Source: an uncultured Collinsella sp. (GTDB taxonomy: Bacteria; Actinomycetota; Coriobacteriia; Coriobacteriales; Coriobacteriaceae). Taken from it: a DNA stretch of 49,419 nt. Below the pieces are notes generated by a model. It searched no databases. It was not told the origin of the DNA and was given only the letters and a program-made list of their open reading frames with translations. Of this stretch, positions 18,197 through 28,159 are shown piece by piece. A program made the position numbers and the translations under genes. The stretch is from assembly GCA_905208975.1 (NCBI GenBank), contig CAJLRE010000008.1, positions 1-49,419 of the forward strand, written 5' to 3'. Each line of letters starts with the position of its first letter. Position 1 is the stretch's first letter.

Positions 18197-19417
18197 GTGG
18201 GTAACCACTTCCGTACCTCCGGTGCGGGCGACGATGCCCCCAAGACGCAGACAGGCGTCCAGGGCAGTCGTTTCGCCACTCCGGATTCAGAGGGTCAGCC
18301 TGTTGCTCAGGCCCCCGCTCAGCCGGCAGATCAGGCACAGCCGGCATCCGATCCCTTTGCCTACAATCCCACCAGCGATGTTGCGCTTTCCGGCACGGCG
18401 GGTTTTGAGCCCGTTCAGGTTGTGACCGCTCGCGTGGAGCAGCCTCAGGCTGGCGCCGCCGCGCCGCAGCCTACCATGGCCGGCATTCCCGACCCCATGG
18501 CCCCTGCGACGCCGGTTCCTCAGCCTGCGCAGTCCGGTCTCTTTGCCGCTATTCCCGATCCCACGCAGCCTGCTGCCCCGGTGGTCGAGAGCGATCAGGC
18601 CGCCGAGGTCGCAAGCCTCGATAACGCGCTCAACAACCCCGATTTTACGTCGGTGTTTGCGCCCATCGATCCGCAAGCCAGCCGCAAGAAGATGGCCAAG
18701 CAGGCCGGTGTCGAGCCCGTCATCCTTATGGAGCATGTCACCAAGATCTATCCGGCACAGCCCAACAAGCCTGCACTCGACGACATCAACATCGAGATCT
18801 ATCCGGGCGAGTTCGTCTTCCTGGTCGGTCATTCCGGCTCGGGTAAGACCACGCTGCTGTCGACGCTCAACCGCGACGTCAAGCCGACGAGCGGCCGCAT
18901 CTTGGTTGCCGGTCAGGACCTCATGAAGATCAAGAACCGCAAGGTTCCGTTCCTGCGCCGCCAGATTGGCGCCGTGTTCCAGGACTTTAAGCTTCTGCCG
19001 CAAAAGACCGCCTACGAAAACGTGGCGTTTGCCCTGCAGTGCATCGGCAAGCCCAAGGGCGTCATTCGCAGCCAGGTGCCGGAGGTGCTGCGTCTGGTCG
19101 GTCTGGCCGATCAGATGGATTCGCTGCCCGACCAGCTTTCCGGTGGCGAGCAGCAGCGCGTCGCCGTCGCCCGCGCTATGGTCAACCGTCCGCCGCTGCT
19201 GATCTGCGACGAGCCCACGGGTAACCTCGACCCGGCGATCTCGCTGGGCATCATGAAGCTGCTCGAGCGTATTAACCGCACCGGCACCACCGTGATCGTC
19301 GCCACGCACGACCGCGAGATGGTCGATAGCATGCACCGTCGCGTGATCGCCCTCGAGGGCGGCCACGTTATCCGCGACCAGGAGAGGGGAGGTTACGGCA
19401 ACTATGGCACCAACTAA
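18197..19417 (+). CDS. ftsE: Cell-division ABC ATPase FtsE with long N-terminal extension
   Basis: 406 residues; FtsE is normally about 225. Residues 1-175 are a Pro/Ala/Gln-rich, apparently disordered segment. The ATPase domain starts at about 178 (VILMEHVTKIYP): Walker A GHSGSGKTT 211-219, signature LSGGEQQR, Walker B LLICDEPTGNLDP and switch His in THDRE. FtsEX couples ATP hydrolysis to activation of peptidoglycan hydrolases at the division site. GTG 18197 has AAGGA at 7 bases. No in-frame ATG with a good ribosome-binding site lies near the domain start, so the extension is probably translated. It overlaps ftsX by 14 bases. Confidence 0.93.
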   Translation: MGNHFRTSGAGDDAPKTQTGVQGSRFATPDSEGQPVAQAPAQPADQAQPASDPFAYNPTSDVALSGTAGFEPVQVVTARVEQPQAGAAAPQPTMAGIPDPMAPATPVPQPAQSGLFAAIPDPTQPAAPVVESDQAAEVASLDNALNNPDFTSVFAPIDPQASRKKMAKQAGVEPVILMEHVTKIYPAQPNKPALDDINIEIYPGEFVFLVGHSGSGKTTLLSTLNRDVKPTSGRILVAGQDLMKIKNRKVPFLRRQIGAVFQDFKLLPQKTAYENVAFALQCIGKPKGVIRSQVPEVLRLVGLADQMDSLPDQLSGGEQQRVAVARAMVNRPPLLICDEPTGNLDPAISLGIMKLLERINRTGTTVIVATHDREMVDSMHRRVIALEGGHVIRDQERGGYGNYGTN

Positions 19418-20324
19418 CGTGGGCTACTCCTTCAAAGAGGCAATCAGTCACTTCTTCCGTAACTGGACTACCTCGCTCGGCGCCGTCATCACGATCTTCC
19501 TTTCGCTGTTTATCATCGGCCTGTTCATCATGGGCTCCGCGATGCTGAACTCCGTGATCGGCACCGTCGAGGATCAGGTTGTCATCAACGCGTTCATTAG
19601 CGATGACGCCGATCAGGCCGATGTTCAGGCTTTTGAGGCCGAGCTTAAGACGTGGAATAACGTCAAGTCCGTGACCTATAAGGACAAGGACGACGCGCTG
19701 GCCGAGTATACGAGCAAGATGTCGGGCAACGCCGACGCCACCATGAGCGCGCTCGATGGCCAGAACCCGCTGCCGGCTTCGTTTGCAATTGAGATGGACG
19801 ATCCGTCCAAGGTCGAGAGCACGGCCCAGAAGCTCAAGAAGAACGCCGACTTCCAGAAGATCGCGGATGACGGCGACGTCAACGCGAGCGTGCTGTACGG
19901 CCAAGAGGAAGTGAGCCGCCTGTTCCAGGTGACCAACTACATCCGCATCGCCGCCGTGGTGCTCGTTGGCCTTTTGACCTTTATCGCATTCATCTTCATC
20001 AACAACACGATTCGCCTGTCCATCACGGCGCGTCGTCGTGAGATTGCGATTATGCGTCTGGTCGGCGCCAGCAACGGCTTCATTCGCGGCCCGTTTATCA
20101 CCGAGGGCGTACTGCAGGCCATTTTGGGCTCGCTGCTTTCCATCGGCGTTCTGGAGCTGCTGCGCAATCTGATGATTCCGCGTTTGCAGGAGAGCATCGG
20201 CTGGATGTCGTTTGCCCTGCCGATGCAGTACTACCTGGTGACCTATGCTGCGCTGATTCTGGTCGGTGTGATTATCGGTCTCTTTGGTTCTGCCATAGCC
20301 ATGCGCCGCTACCTGCGCGTGTAG
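19404..20324 (+). CDS. ftsX: Cell-division protein FtsX
   Basis: 306 residues, the membrane partner of FtsE. There is a cytoplasmic N-terminus (GYSFKEAISHFFRNWTTS), TM1 at about residues 25-48, an extracytoplasmic domain to about 175 that contacts hydrolase partners, then three C-terminal helices with the FtsX signature TIRLSITARRREIAIMRLVGAS between TM2 and TM3. The start lies within the last codons of ftsE behind GGAGG. A terminator follows the stop after 25 bases, so ftsEX is a complete operon. Confidence 0.95.
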   Translation: MAPTNVGYSFKEAISHFFRNWTTSLGAVITIFLSLFIIGLFIMGSAMLNSVIGTVEDQVVINAFISDDADQADVQAFEAELKTWNNVKSVTYKDKDDALAEYTSKMSGNADATMSALDGQNPLPASFAIEMDDPSKVESTAQKLKKNADFQKIADDGDVNASVLYGQEEVSRLFQVTNYIRIAAVVLVGLLTFIAFIFINNTIRLSITARRREIAIMRLVGASNGFIRGPFITEGVLQAILGSLLSIGVLELLRNLMIPRLQESIGWMSFALPMQYYLVTYAALILVGVIIGLFGSAIAMRRYLRV

Positions 20325-20349
20325 GCATGCCTGGAATTCATCCCTTCCA

Positions 20350-20382
20350 ACGGGTCGTCTCTTATGGGGCGGCCCGTTTTTT
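20350..20382 (+). terminator. Rho-independent terminator of ftsEX
   Basis: ACGGGTCG pairs with CGGCCCGT (one G-U) and is followed by six T. Confidence 0.85.
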
Positions 20383-20459
20383 GATCTCTAGGGGACGGCA
20401 GGAAAGCGAATCATTTGGGTAGACTCTTTGGAGTTCGTCATCGATAGCAAGGAGGCGCC

Positions 20460-22595
20460 ATGGGGCGCAATAACAAGCATAAGCGCGGTGCTCGCAATAA
20501 GCGTGGGCCGGTGCGCAGCGAACGCCGTCCGAGCCTGACCGGGCGCGTGCAGCTCCATGAGCATGGCGCCTATGTCATAACCGAGAGCGGCGACTACAAG
20601 GTTATGGGCCGCGGTAAGCGCGAGATCATGGATGGCGATACCGTTGCCGTGAGCATTAAGAACAGCCCGCACGGTGAGCGGCGCGCCGTGATCGAAGGCG
20701 TGGTTGAGCGCGCAGCCATAAGCGTGGTGGGTACGTACCAGACCGCTGGTCCGCTCGGTGTGATCGAGCCGCTCGATTCGCGCCTGAAGGCCGACTTCTT
20801 CATTCTGTCCGAGGATACCTCGGCGGATCGTCTGGGCGTCCACCCGGGTGATGCCGTTGTCGCGCGCATTTTGACCTACCCGACGCGCCTGGAATCGGGC
20901 ACCGTGACGATCGAACGCCGCATTGGCGGAGATGACGCGCCCGATTTGGGCGTTCAATACGTGATGGCGCGTTACGGCTATACCGATAGCTATCCCGAGG
21001 CCGCGCTGGACGAGGCCGAGGGGCTTTCGCTCGATGTGTCCGCGGCGCTTAAGGACCCGCTCCGCCGCGATCTGCGCGACCGCTTTGTCATCACGATCGA
21101 CCCGGTCGACGCGCGCGACTTTGACGATGCCATTTCGCTTGAGCGCACGCCCGAGGGTGGCTACAAGCTGGGTGTGCATATCGCTGACGTTTCTCACTAT
21201 GTGGCTTGGGACGGGCATATCGATCTTGAGGCTCGCCATCGTACGACATCGGTGTATCTGGCCGATCGCGTGCTTCCCATGCTGCCCGAACGCCTGTCCT
21301 GTGACCTATGCTCGCTTCGCCCTGACGAGGACCGTCTTGCGTTTACCGTTGACATTGAGCTCGATGCGCAGGGTCGCGTGCGGCATTACGATCCTTACCC
21401 CAGCGTGATTCGCTCGCGTGTGCGTATGGACTATGACGGAGCCGAGGCGCTGCTGGTGCGTGCCGACGCGGTTGAGTATTCGGTGCTGGAAGGCGCCGCT
21501 GAGGATGTTGCGGCTGCTGAGGCCTCGCGCGAGGAGGCGCTTGAGCGCGGTCTTGCGTGCGAGGAAACTGCTCGCGGCTATAACGTCGACCTCGGCGATT
21601 TCCTTGTCGCCGCCAACGAACTCGCCGAACTTCGCCGTCGTATTCGTCGTGCCCGCGGCTCAGTCGATTTTGACACGGCCGAGATTCGCGCTCTATTGGA
21701 TGAGGACGGAGTACCCGTGCAGATTGTGGCGCGCGAGCGTTCGTGTGCCACGTCGCTTATCGAGGAAGCCATGCTACTCGCCAACGAGTGCGTTGCAGAG
21801 TGGCTGGCAGACCGTGATATCGAGGCCTGCTATCGCGTGCATGAGGATCCGAGCCCCGATAGCCTGCACGGTGCCGCCGTTGCGCTGGCGCAGCTAGGCA
21901 TCATCGACGATCGCCGTGCTGCCGGTATCGCCCTGGGGAGTCCCGATGAGCTACAGGCTGCAGTTGATGCTGCCGCCGGTACGGCCAACGCACCGCTCGT
22001 CAACACGCTGCTTCTGCGCAGCATGCAGCGCGCACTGTACAAGCCGCGCAACGAGGGCCACTTTGCGCTCGCCGCGCCGTGCTACTGTCACTTTACGAGT
22101 CCCATCCGTCGCTACCCCGATCTGGTGGTGCACCGCGTGCTCAAACTGCAGTTGGCCTATGAGCAGCTCGGCGGCAAGGACGCCCTGGTCCGTACGCCGC
22201 GGCTGATCGGCAAGGGGCGCGAGTCGCTGCCGCGCATTCTGCCGCAGATCTGCCGCGCATGCAGCGATGCGGAGCGTGCGGCCGATGCCGCCAGCCATGC
22301 GACGCAAAAGATCAAGATTGCCCAGTACTATGAGGACCGTCTGGGCGAGCGCTATGCCGGAACCGTCTCGTGGGTTAGCAGCATGGGCCTCTTCGTGCGC
22401 TTGGACCTGACGCAGGTCGAAGGCTTGGTTTCGATCAAGAGCCTGGGCAACGAGTGGTTCGAGTTCGACGAGGACGCGCTCACGCTCACAGGTGCCGACA
22501 CGGGCACTCGTTACGAGCTGGGGCAGCGCGTGATCATCGAGGTCTCGCGCGTCAATACCACGCGCGGGCACTTGGACTTTAAGCTTATCCATTAG
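20460..22595 (+). CDS. rnr: Ribonuclease R
   Basis: 711 residues, a 3'-5' exoribonuclease. A basic N-terminus (NNKHKRGARNKRG) is followed by cold-shock-like OB folds, then the RNB catalytic domain starting near residue 214 with ITIDPVDARDFDDAISLE, whose Asp residues bind the two metal ions. The HFTSPIRRYPDLVVHR block follows, and a C-terminal S1 domain (GERYAGTVSWVSSMGLFVRLD). RNase R degrades structured RNA and works with tmRNA/SmpB; in many Gram-positives smpB follows directly, whereas here it is 8 kb away. AAGGAGG lies 6 bases before the ATG. Its own terminator follows. Confidence 0.94.
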   Translation: MGRNNKHKRGARNKRGPVRSERRPSLTGRVQLHEHGAYVITESGDYKVMGRGKREIMDGDTVAVSIKNSPHGERRAVIEGVVERAAISVVGTYQTAGPLGVIEPLDSRLKADFFILSEDTSADRLGVHPGDAVVARILTYPTRLESGTVTIERRIGGDDAPDLGVQYVMARYGYTDSYPEAALDEAEGLSLDVSAALKDPLRRDLRDRFVITIDPVDARDFDDAISLERTPEGGYKLGVHIADVSHYVAWDGHIDLEARHRTTSVYLADRVLPMLPERLSCDLCSLRPDEDRLAFTVDIELDAQGRVRHYDPYPSVIRSRVRMDYDGAEALLVRADAVEYSVLEGAAEDVAAAEASREEALERGLACEETARGYNVDLGDFLVAANELAELRRRIRRARGSVDFDTAEIRALLDEDGVPVQIVARERSCATSLIEEAMLLANECVAEWLADRDIEACYRVHEDPSPDSLHGAAVALAQLGIIDDRRAAGIALGSPDELQAAVDAAAGTANAPLVNTLLLRSMQRALYKPRNEGHFALAAPCYCHFTSPIRRYPDLVVHRVLKLQLAYEQLGGKDALVRTPRLIGKGRESLPRILPQICRACSDAERAADAASHATQKIKIAQYYEDRLGERYAGTVSWVSSMGLFVRLDLTQVEGLVSIKSLGNEWFEFDEDALTLTGADTGTRYELGQRVIIEVSRVNTTRGHLDFKLIH

Positions 22596-22620
22596 CCAAA
22601 TCCCGACTCGCGGCGGGAGA

Positions 22621-22658
22621 GCGGAGGGCGGTCTTTCGGGGCCGCCCTCCGCATTTGG
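22621..22658 (+). terminator. Terminator-like hairpin after rnr
   Basis: GCGGAGGGCGG pairs perfectly over 11 bp with CCGCCCTCCGC around TCTTTCGGGG. The tail is ATTTGG, so the U-run is weak. Confidence 0.7.
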
Positions 22659-22712
22659 ATCATGGCTACCTTGCCGTCTGCTCGGCCGCCCGCTTACCTG
22701 CTATTTGAGAGG

Positions 22713-22752
22713 TAAAACCTACCAAAATAAACCTGTCCCTTTTTGGCAGGTT
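22713..22752. repeat. 40-bp hairpin repeat, copy 2 (upstream of the recombinase)
   Basis: Matches 10584-10623 at 35 of 40 positions. The ends AACCTACC and GGCAGGTT are inverted. It ends 20 bases before the recombinase start. Confidence 0.7.
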
Positions 22753-22772
22753 TACAAGAAAGCGGGGATGAG

Positions 22773-23378
22773 ATGGCGACGGTGTACGGTTATGCGCGGG
22801 TGAGTTCGCGCGATCAGAATCTTAATCGGCAGCTGGATGCGCTGGGCGCCTATGGCGTGGGCTCGGCGAATATTTATGCCGACCATGCGAGCGGCAAGGA
22901 CTTCGATCGCCCGAGGTATCGCGAGCTGCTGCACGTCCTGGGAGACGGGGACGTGCTGGTGGTGCTTTCTATCGACCGACTTGGCCGTAATTACTCTGAG
23001 ATTCTTGAGGAATGGCGACGCATTACCAAGGAGCTCGGGGTTGCCATTGTGGTGTTGGACATGCCATTGCTTGACACGCGCGTCAGGGCAAGCGGCACGC
23101 CGGATGTGACTAATACCCTGATTGCCGATATTGTGCTGCAACTGCTGAGCTACGTGGCGCAGGTGGAGCGCGAGAATATCCATCGGCGCCAAGCGGAGGG
23201 AATTGCAGCGGCGCGGGCGCGAGGGGTCCGTTTCGGTCGACCTCGCAAGCCGTGCCCTCCTCAGTTTGATCTGGTACGGGATAGCTATGAGGCGGGCGAT
23301 ATTACCCGCAGCCAGGCAGCAAAGTGCCTGGGCGTGTGCGTGGGGACGTTCGATCGCTGGATGCGCGAGGCGGGGTAG
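22773..23378 (+). CDS. Serine recombinase (resolvase/invertase family)
   Basis: 201 residues. The catalytic domain has GYARVSSRDQN with Ser11 as nucleophile, the Arg pair in SIDRLGRNYSEI, and the long E helix (QVERENIHRRQAEGIAAARARG), then a GRPRKP hinge and a short C-terminal HTH (ITRSQAAKCLGVCVGTFDRWM). This is the size of Tn3 resolvases and DNA invertases. There is no transposase, invertible gene or cargo next to it, so it is an orphan copy. ATG 22773 is chosen because the protein then begins MATVYGYARVS like its relatives; the ribosome-binding site (GCGGGGA) is modest. What it acts on is not visible. Confidence 0.88.
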   Translation: MATVYGYARVSSRDQNLNRQLDALGAYGVGSANIYADHASGKDFDRPRYRELLHVLGDGDVLVVLSIDRLGRNYSEILEEWRRITKELGVAIVVLDMPLLDTRVRASGTPDVTNTLIADIVLQLLSYVAQVERENIHRRQAEGIAAARARGVRFGRPRKPCPPQFDLVRDSYEAGDITRSQAAKCLGVCVGTFDRWMREAG

Positions 23379-23417
23379 GGGTTTGCGGCACGTCCGATTG
23401 GCGCCCACGCGAGGCGG

Positions 23418-23443
23418 TATCGGTAACAGCCCTGTTACCGATA
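23418..23443. promoter_or_regulatory. 26-bp palindrome, likely MurR operator
   Basis: TATCGGTAACAG and CTGTTACCGATA are perfect 12-bp inverted repeats separated by CC. There is no T-run, so it is not a terminator. It lies about 180 bases before murR in an otherwise empty 245-base region. A second weaker dyad (GTACC...GGTAC) lies near 23550-23580. Confidence 0.6.
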
Positions 23444-23623
23444 ATGTGACCTCGTTGAAATATTTTGTGTCGCGCGTATTTCCGAGCGGTCGGATTTGAG
23501 GGGCGAGCGGTAGAACGTTCGCCCTTTGTGCGCCACGATGCGGCACAGTGTACCGCAAAAGCTGTTTGTATCCGGTACGAATCGTTCGTTGGTCTTTAAT
23601 TCTTCTCAACGGAGGTGTTTGAG

Positions 23624-24475
23624 ATGGCAAACGGATTGCTTTTGCGACTTCGCGAGCGTGAGCTCAGCGCGAGCCCGGCGGAACGCAATGTCATCGCATA
23701 TGTAACCGCTCATCCGCACGAGGTGGTCGGGCTGTCCGTCCGCGGTCTTGCCGATGTCACGTTCTCCTCGCCCTCGAGCATTTTGCGCTTTTGCAAGCGT
23801 TTGGGTTTTGCGGGCTACAAGGAGTTCCAGCGCGAACTGATTGCCGAGCTGGCGCTCTTAGGTGACAAGAAAGACGTAGCCCTCGAGGACATCTCCATGG
23901 ATGACAGCGTCGAACGTATCGTGGGGAAGGTGATGAAAAGCAACGTGCGCACGATCGAGGCGACGGCGCGAACGCTCGATTACACCGTCTTGGAGCGATG
24001 CGCGGCCCGTCTTAAGCGGGCACGCGCGGTCAATCTGTTCGGTATCGGTGCCTCTCGTTTGGTCGCGCACGATCTGGCGCAAAAGCTCATGCGTGTCGAC
24101 AAGGAGTGCCATCTGTACGACGACTGGCATGATCAGCTCTTGTGTGCCAAGAACATGCATGAGGGCGATATGGCAATCGCCTTTAGCTACTCGGGCTTGA
24201 CGCAAGAGGTGCTGGACTGCACCGCCGAGGCTCAACGTCACAACTGTCCCGTTGTGGCCGTTACCAAAGTAGATGGATCATCCAAGCTTGCCACCGTGGC
24301 CGATGCCGTGCTCGGCGTCGCTGCGAGTGAACCCTTGGTCCGCAGCGGTGCCATGGCTTCGCGTATGGCCCAGCTTATGGTTGTCGATGCCCTGTACGCT
24401 GCTTACGTTGCCAGCGACTACGAACGGGCGACGCATGTCATTAAGCAAAACTACATCGAGAAACAGGAAAGATGA
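23624..24475 (+). CDS. murR: RpiR-type regulator, probable MurR
   Basis: 283 residues. An N-terminal RpiR helix-turn-helix (residues about 15-80, with SVRGLADVTFSSPSSILRFCKRLGFAGYKEFQREL) is followed by a SIS sugar-phosphate-binding domain (about 115-245, with FGIGASRLVAHDLAQKLMR and FSYSGLTQEV). RpiR proteins sense sugar phosphates; with murQ next door the natural ligand is MurNAc-6-phosphate. GGAGGT lies 7 bases before ATG 23624; an in-frame GTG three codons earlier is less likely. It is first in the murR-murQ-murP order, and the 26-bp palindrome upstream is a likely operator. Confidence 0.85.
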   Translation: MANGLLLRLRERELSASPAERNVIAYVTAHPHEVVGLSVRGLADVTFSSPSSILRFCKRLGFAGYKEFQRELIAELALLGDKKDVALEDISMDDSVERIVGKVMKSNVRTIEATARTLDYTVLERCAARLKRARAVNLFGIGASRLVAHDLAQKLMRVDKECHLYDDWHDQLLCAKNMHEGDMAIAFSYSGLTQEVLDCTAEAQRHNCPVVAVTKVDGSSKLATVADAVLGVAASEPLVRSGAMASRMAQLMVVDALYAAYVASDYERATHVIKQNYIEKQER

Positions 24476-24485
24476 GGTGAATGAA

Positions 24486-25409
<924 letters not shown>

Positions 25410-25466
25410 GTGCGCGGCGTGAGCTGATAAGACATCCAGACGAGATACCCAATACAAGGAGGAGTT

Positions 25467-26897
25467 ATGACGAACAAAGAGCTGGCTCAAAAGCTGCTGG
25501 ACCTTTTGGGCGGTAAAGACAACGTGTTGGCAAACGCGGCGTGCATGACGCGCCTACGCGTGACCGTCAAAGACACGGGCAACGTCGACACGGAGGGTAT
25601 TAAGGCACTCGACGGCGTGATGGGCTTGGTCGAGGACGACACGATGCAGATCGTGCTGGGTCCGGGCAAGGTGAATAAGGTGCTCGAGGAGTTCTCCAAG
25701 CTCACCGGCCTTGCGAAAGGCGTTGCTGACGAGAGCGTGGTCGACGCTGCGGCCACAAACAAGGCCGCGCAGAAGGCAAAGTACGAGTCCAAGCCGGTTC
25801 AGGCCTTCCTCAAGAAGATTTCCAATGTCTTCGTCGCCCTGCTTCCCGGCATCATTGCGGCTGGCCTCATCAACGGTATCTGCAACGTCATTAACGTCTC
25901 GACGGCAGGCGCGCTTGCAGGCGAGTGGTGGTACCAGGGCATTCGTTCCATGGGCTGGGCCCTGTTTGCCTATCTGCCCATCTTGGTGGGCTATAACGCG
26001 GCACGTGAGTTTGGCGGCTCCGCTGCGCTGGGCGGCATCGCCGGCATGATGTGTATCGCCAACAGTGCCATGCCCCTGCTTGCGCCTGGCGCGGCTGATC
26101 CTGCCACTGCCATTCTGCTGCCGCTCACCAATGCGCAGTACAACCCCGCAGCGGGCGGCATGATCGCGGCTCTTATCGCTGGCGCATTTTTTGCCTGGAT
26201 GGAGCGTCAGATTCGCAAGGTTATGCCCAACGCACTCGACACGTTTTTGTCCCCGCTGCTGGTGCTCATCATCGGCGCCTTTGCTCTGATGCTCGTCATC
26301 CAGCCGGTTGGCGCATGGCTGACGACTGCCATCTTTAGCGTTTTGACCTTTATCTTCGAGAAGCTGGGCGTCCTGGGCGGCTATATCCTGTCGGCAGGCT
26401 TCTTGCCGCTGGTTTCCGTCGGCCTGCATCAGGCGCTCACGCCGATCCACGCTATGCTCAACGATCCCGACGGTGCTACCAAGGGTATCAATTACCTGCT
26501 TCCCATCCTTATGATGGCTGGCGGCGGCCAGGTCGGTGCCGGTCTGGCGCTGTACTTTAAGACCAAGAACGCCAAGCTCAAGAAGTACGTCGCCGAGTCC
26601 ATTCCCGTTGGAATCCTGGGTGTTGGCGAGCCTCTGATGTATGCCGTTACGCTGCCGCTCGTTCGTCCGTTTGTGACGGCCTGCCTGGGTGCCGGATTTG
26701 GCGGCGCGCTCGCGGCGCTGCTTCACATCGGCACGGTTTCTCAGGGCGTTTCCGGTCTGTTTGGCCTGCTGATCGTCGTTCCTGGCCAGCAGCTCGGCTA
26801 CGTTGCCGCTATGCTGCTTGCCTATGCCGCCGGCTTTGTCCTGACGTGGTTCTTTGGCGTCGACGAGCAGAAGATCAATGAGTTCTTTGGCGAGTAG
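25467..26897 (+). CDS. murP: PTS EIIBC for MurNAc / MurNAc-GlcNAc
   Basis: 476 residues. The IIB domain is N-terminal with the phosphorylated Cys26 in NAACMTRLRVTV. The IIC membrane domain from about residue 110 has ten or so helices, including GLHQALTPIHAMLNDP and the GVGEPLMYAVTLPLVRPF block typical of the glucose/sucrose-type family. No IIA domain is present, so phosphate must come from a IIA encoded elsewhere. Placement between murQ and mupG argues that it imports MurNAc or the MurNAc-GlcNAc disaccharide as 6-phosphates. AAGGAGG is well placed. It is followed 68 bases later by a strong terminator. Confidence 0.88.
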   Translation: MTNKELAQKLLDLLGGKDNVLANAACMTRLRVTVKDTGNVDTEGIKALDGVMGLVEDDTMQIVLGPGKVNKVLEEFSKLTGLAKGVADESVVDAAATNKAAQKAKYESKPVQAFLKKISNVFVALLPGIIAAGLINGICNVINVSTAGALAGEWWYQGIRSMGWALFAYLPILVGYNAAREFGGSAALGGIAGMMCIANSAMPLLAPGAADPATAILLPLTNAQYNPAAGGMIAALIAGAFFAWMERQIRKVMPNALDTFLSPLLVLIIGAFALMLVIQPVGAWLTTAIFSVLTFIFEKLGVLGGYILSAGFLPLVSVGLHQALTPIHAMLNDPDGATKGINYLLPILMMAGGGQVGAGLALYFKTKNAKLKKYVAESIPVGILGVGEPLMYAVTLPLVRPFVTACLGAGFGGALAALLHIGTVSQGVSGLFGLLIVVPGQQLGYVAAMLLAYAAGFVLTWFFGVDEQKINEFFGE

Positions 26898-26955
26898 TTT
26901 GATATCGTGAGCCGTGTTGCTCGGGGTTCGCGGCGCGCGGCAGATTTCTTGATGC

Positions 26956-26961
26956 TATGGT
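26956..26961 (+). promoter_or_regulatory. Possible extended -10 box for mupG
   Basis: TGCTATGGT (TG, one base, TATGGT) just before the terminator-like hairpin. A transcript starting about 7 bases on would begin inside the hairpin's left arm and so escape termination. There is no -35. Confidence 0.3.
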
Positions 26962-26964
26962 TGT

Positions 26965-26998
26965 GCCGGCGGGGCTAACTGCTCCGCCGGCCTTTTTT
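26965..26998 (+). terminator. Strong terminator between murP and mupG
   Basis: GCCGGCGGGG pairs with CTCCGCCGGC (one G-U) around CTAACTG, then TTTTTT. The mupG ribosome-binding site AAAGGAG starts right after the T-run. Confidence 0.88.
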
Positions 26999-27014
26999 AA
27001 AGGAGCGTTGTAGC

Positions 27015-28067
27015 GTGAAAACGGGTATTTCGATTTATCTTTCCAGCCCTTTGCAGGATATTGAGCGGACGATTGAGCGTGGTGCCGCGGCGGGTGCGCG
27101 CTATGCGTTCACCTCGCTGCATATTCCCGAGGATGGGGGAGCGGCGTATGCCGATAAGGTCCGTCATGTGCTGTCGCTGCTCTCCGCCCGCGGCATTGCG
27201 CTCATTGCCGATGTGGGGCCTCGCACGTGCGATTTGCTCGGGCTTGAGCGCATCGAGGACCTGCGCGATCTGGGGTTGGAATACCTTCGTTTGGACTATG
27301 GCTTTAGCGCCCAGCGGGTCGCGGAGCTGTCCGGTGTATTTCGCATTGTGGTCAATGCATCGACGGTGAGTTCTGTTGAAATCGCATCGTGGCGTGAGGC
27401 CGGTGCCGATGTGACTCGTTTTGCCGCCTGCCACAATTTTTACCCTAAGCCTTATACCGGTTTAGCTCTGGAGGACATTGCTCGGGTGAATCTTCGTCTT
27501 GCGGCGCTTGGATTCGAAATCATGGCTTTTGTGCCGGGTGATGCTAACGTTCGCGGGCCAGTATTCGAGGGACTGCCGACGGTCGAGGCGCAGCGCGGTC
27601 GCGCGTCAAAGGTTGCCCTCAACATGCTTGAGCTTGCACATGGCGCCGATTGCGACATTGTGTTGGTCGGCGACCCCGATCTTTCCGATGCGGGCTGGAC
27701 GCAGTTTGCTCATGTTTCCGCCGGATACGTGGACCTGCAATGCGAGCTTGAGCCCGGTTATGCCTATGTACGTGGGCAGATTCATCACGACCGACCCGAT
27801 TCGAGCACCCTCATCTTTAGGTCTCAGGAGTCGCGTACGACGCTTAAGCCGGATTCCGTGCCGATGGATGCCGGTGCCGGCCTGTCACGAAAGACGGGGT
27901 CGATCGCTGTGAGCAATAGCGGCTATGGGCGCTACGAAGGCGAGCTTGAGATTGCGCGGGTCGATCTTCCCGGTGACGAGCGCATGAACGTTGCGGGCCA
28001 TATCACGCCCGAGGCAATGGAGCTGCTGCCGTTCATCAAACGCGGATTCGGGGTACGGTTCGTTTAG
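27015..28067 (+). CDS. mupG: DUF871 protein, probable 6-phospho-N-acetylmuramidase MupG
   Basis: 350 residues of the DUF871 family: an N-terminal TIM-barrel-like part (GISIYLSSP, YAFTSLHIPED, ADVGPRTCDLLGL, NASTV, CHNFYPKPYTGL) and a C-terminal beta domain. The characterised member, MupG of Staphylococcus aureus, hydrolyses MurNAc-6-phosphate-GlcNAc to MurNAc-6-phosphate and GlcNAc. Its presence after murQ and murP fits the same pathway: uptake of the disaccharide by MurP, cleavage by MupG, etherase step by MurQ. GTG 27015 has AAAGGAG at 9 bases. Between murP and this gene stands a terminator, so it may be expressed at a different level. Confidence 0.85.
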   Translation: MKTGISIYLSSPLQDIERTIERGAAAGARYAFTSLHIPEDGGAAYADKVRHVLSLLSARGIALIADVGPRTCDLLGLERIEDLRDLGLEYLRLDYGFSAQRVAELSGVFRIVVNASTVSSVEIASWREAGADVTRFAACHNFYPKPYTGLALEDIARVNLRLAALGFEIMAFVPGDANVRGPVFEGLPTVEAQRGRASKVALNMLELAHGADCDIVLVGDPDLSDAGWTQFAHVSAGYVDLQCELEPGYAYVRGQIHHDRPDSSTLIFRSQESRTTLKPDSVPMDAGAGLSRKTGSIAVSNSGYGRYEGELEIARVDLPGDERMNVAGHITPEAMELLPFIKRGFGVRFV

Positions 28068-28083
28068 CGTGTGACCCGTGGGC

Positions 28084-28089
28084 TACAAT
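28084..28089 (+). promoter_or_regulatory. Possible -10 box TACAAT before the ArsC-like gene
   Basis: TACAAT 71 bases before the gene start, with only weak -35 candidates. Confidence 0.3.
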
Positions 28090-28159
28090 TGGCCCATCAT
28101 GCGAAGGCGCCTCGTGTGGCGTGTGCCTGCGTTGGCCGATCTATATTCGGAGGATTTCC

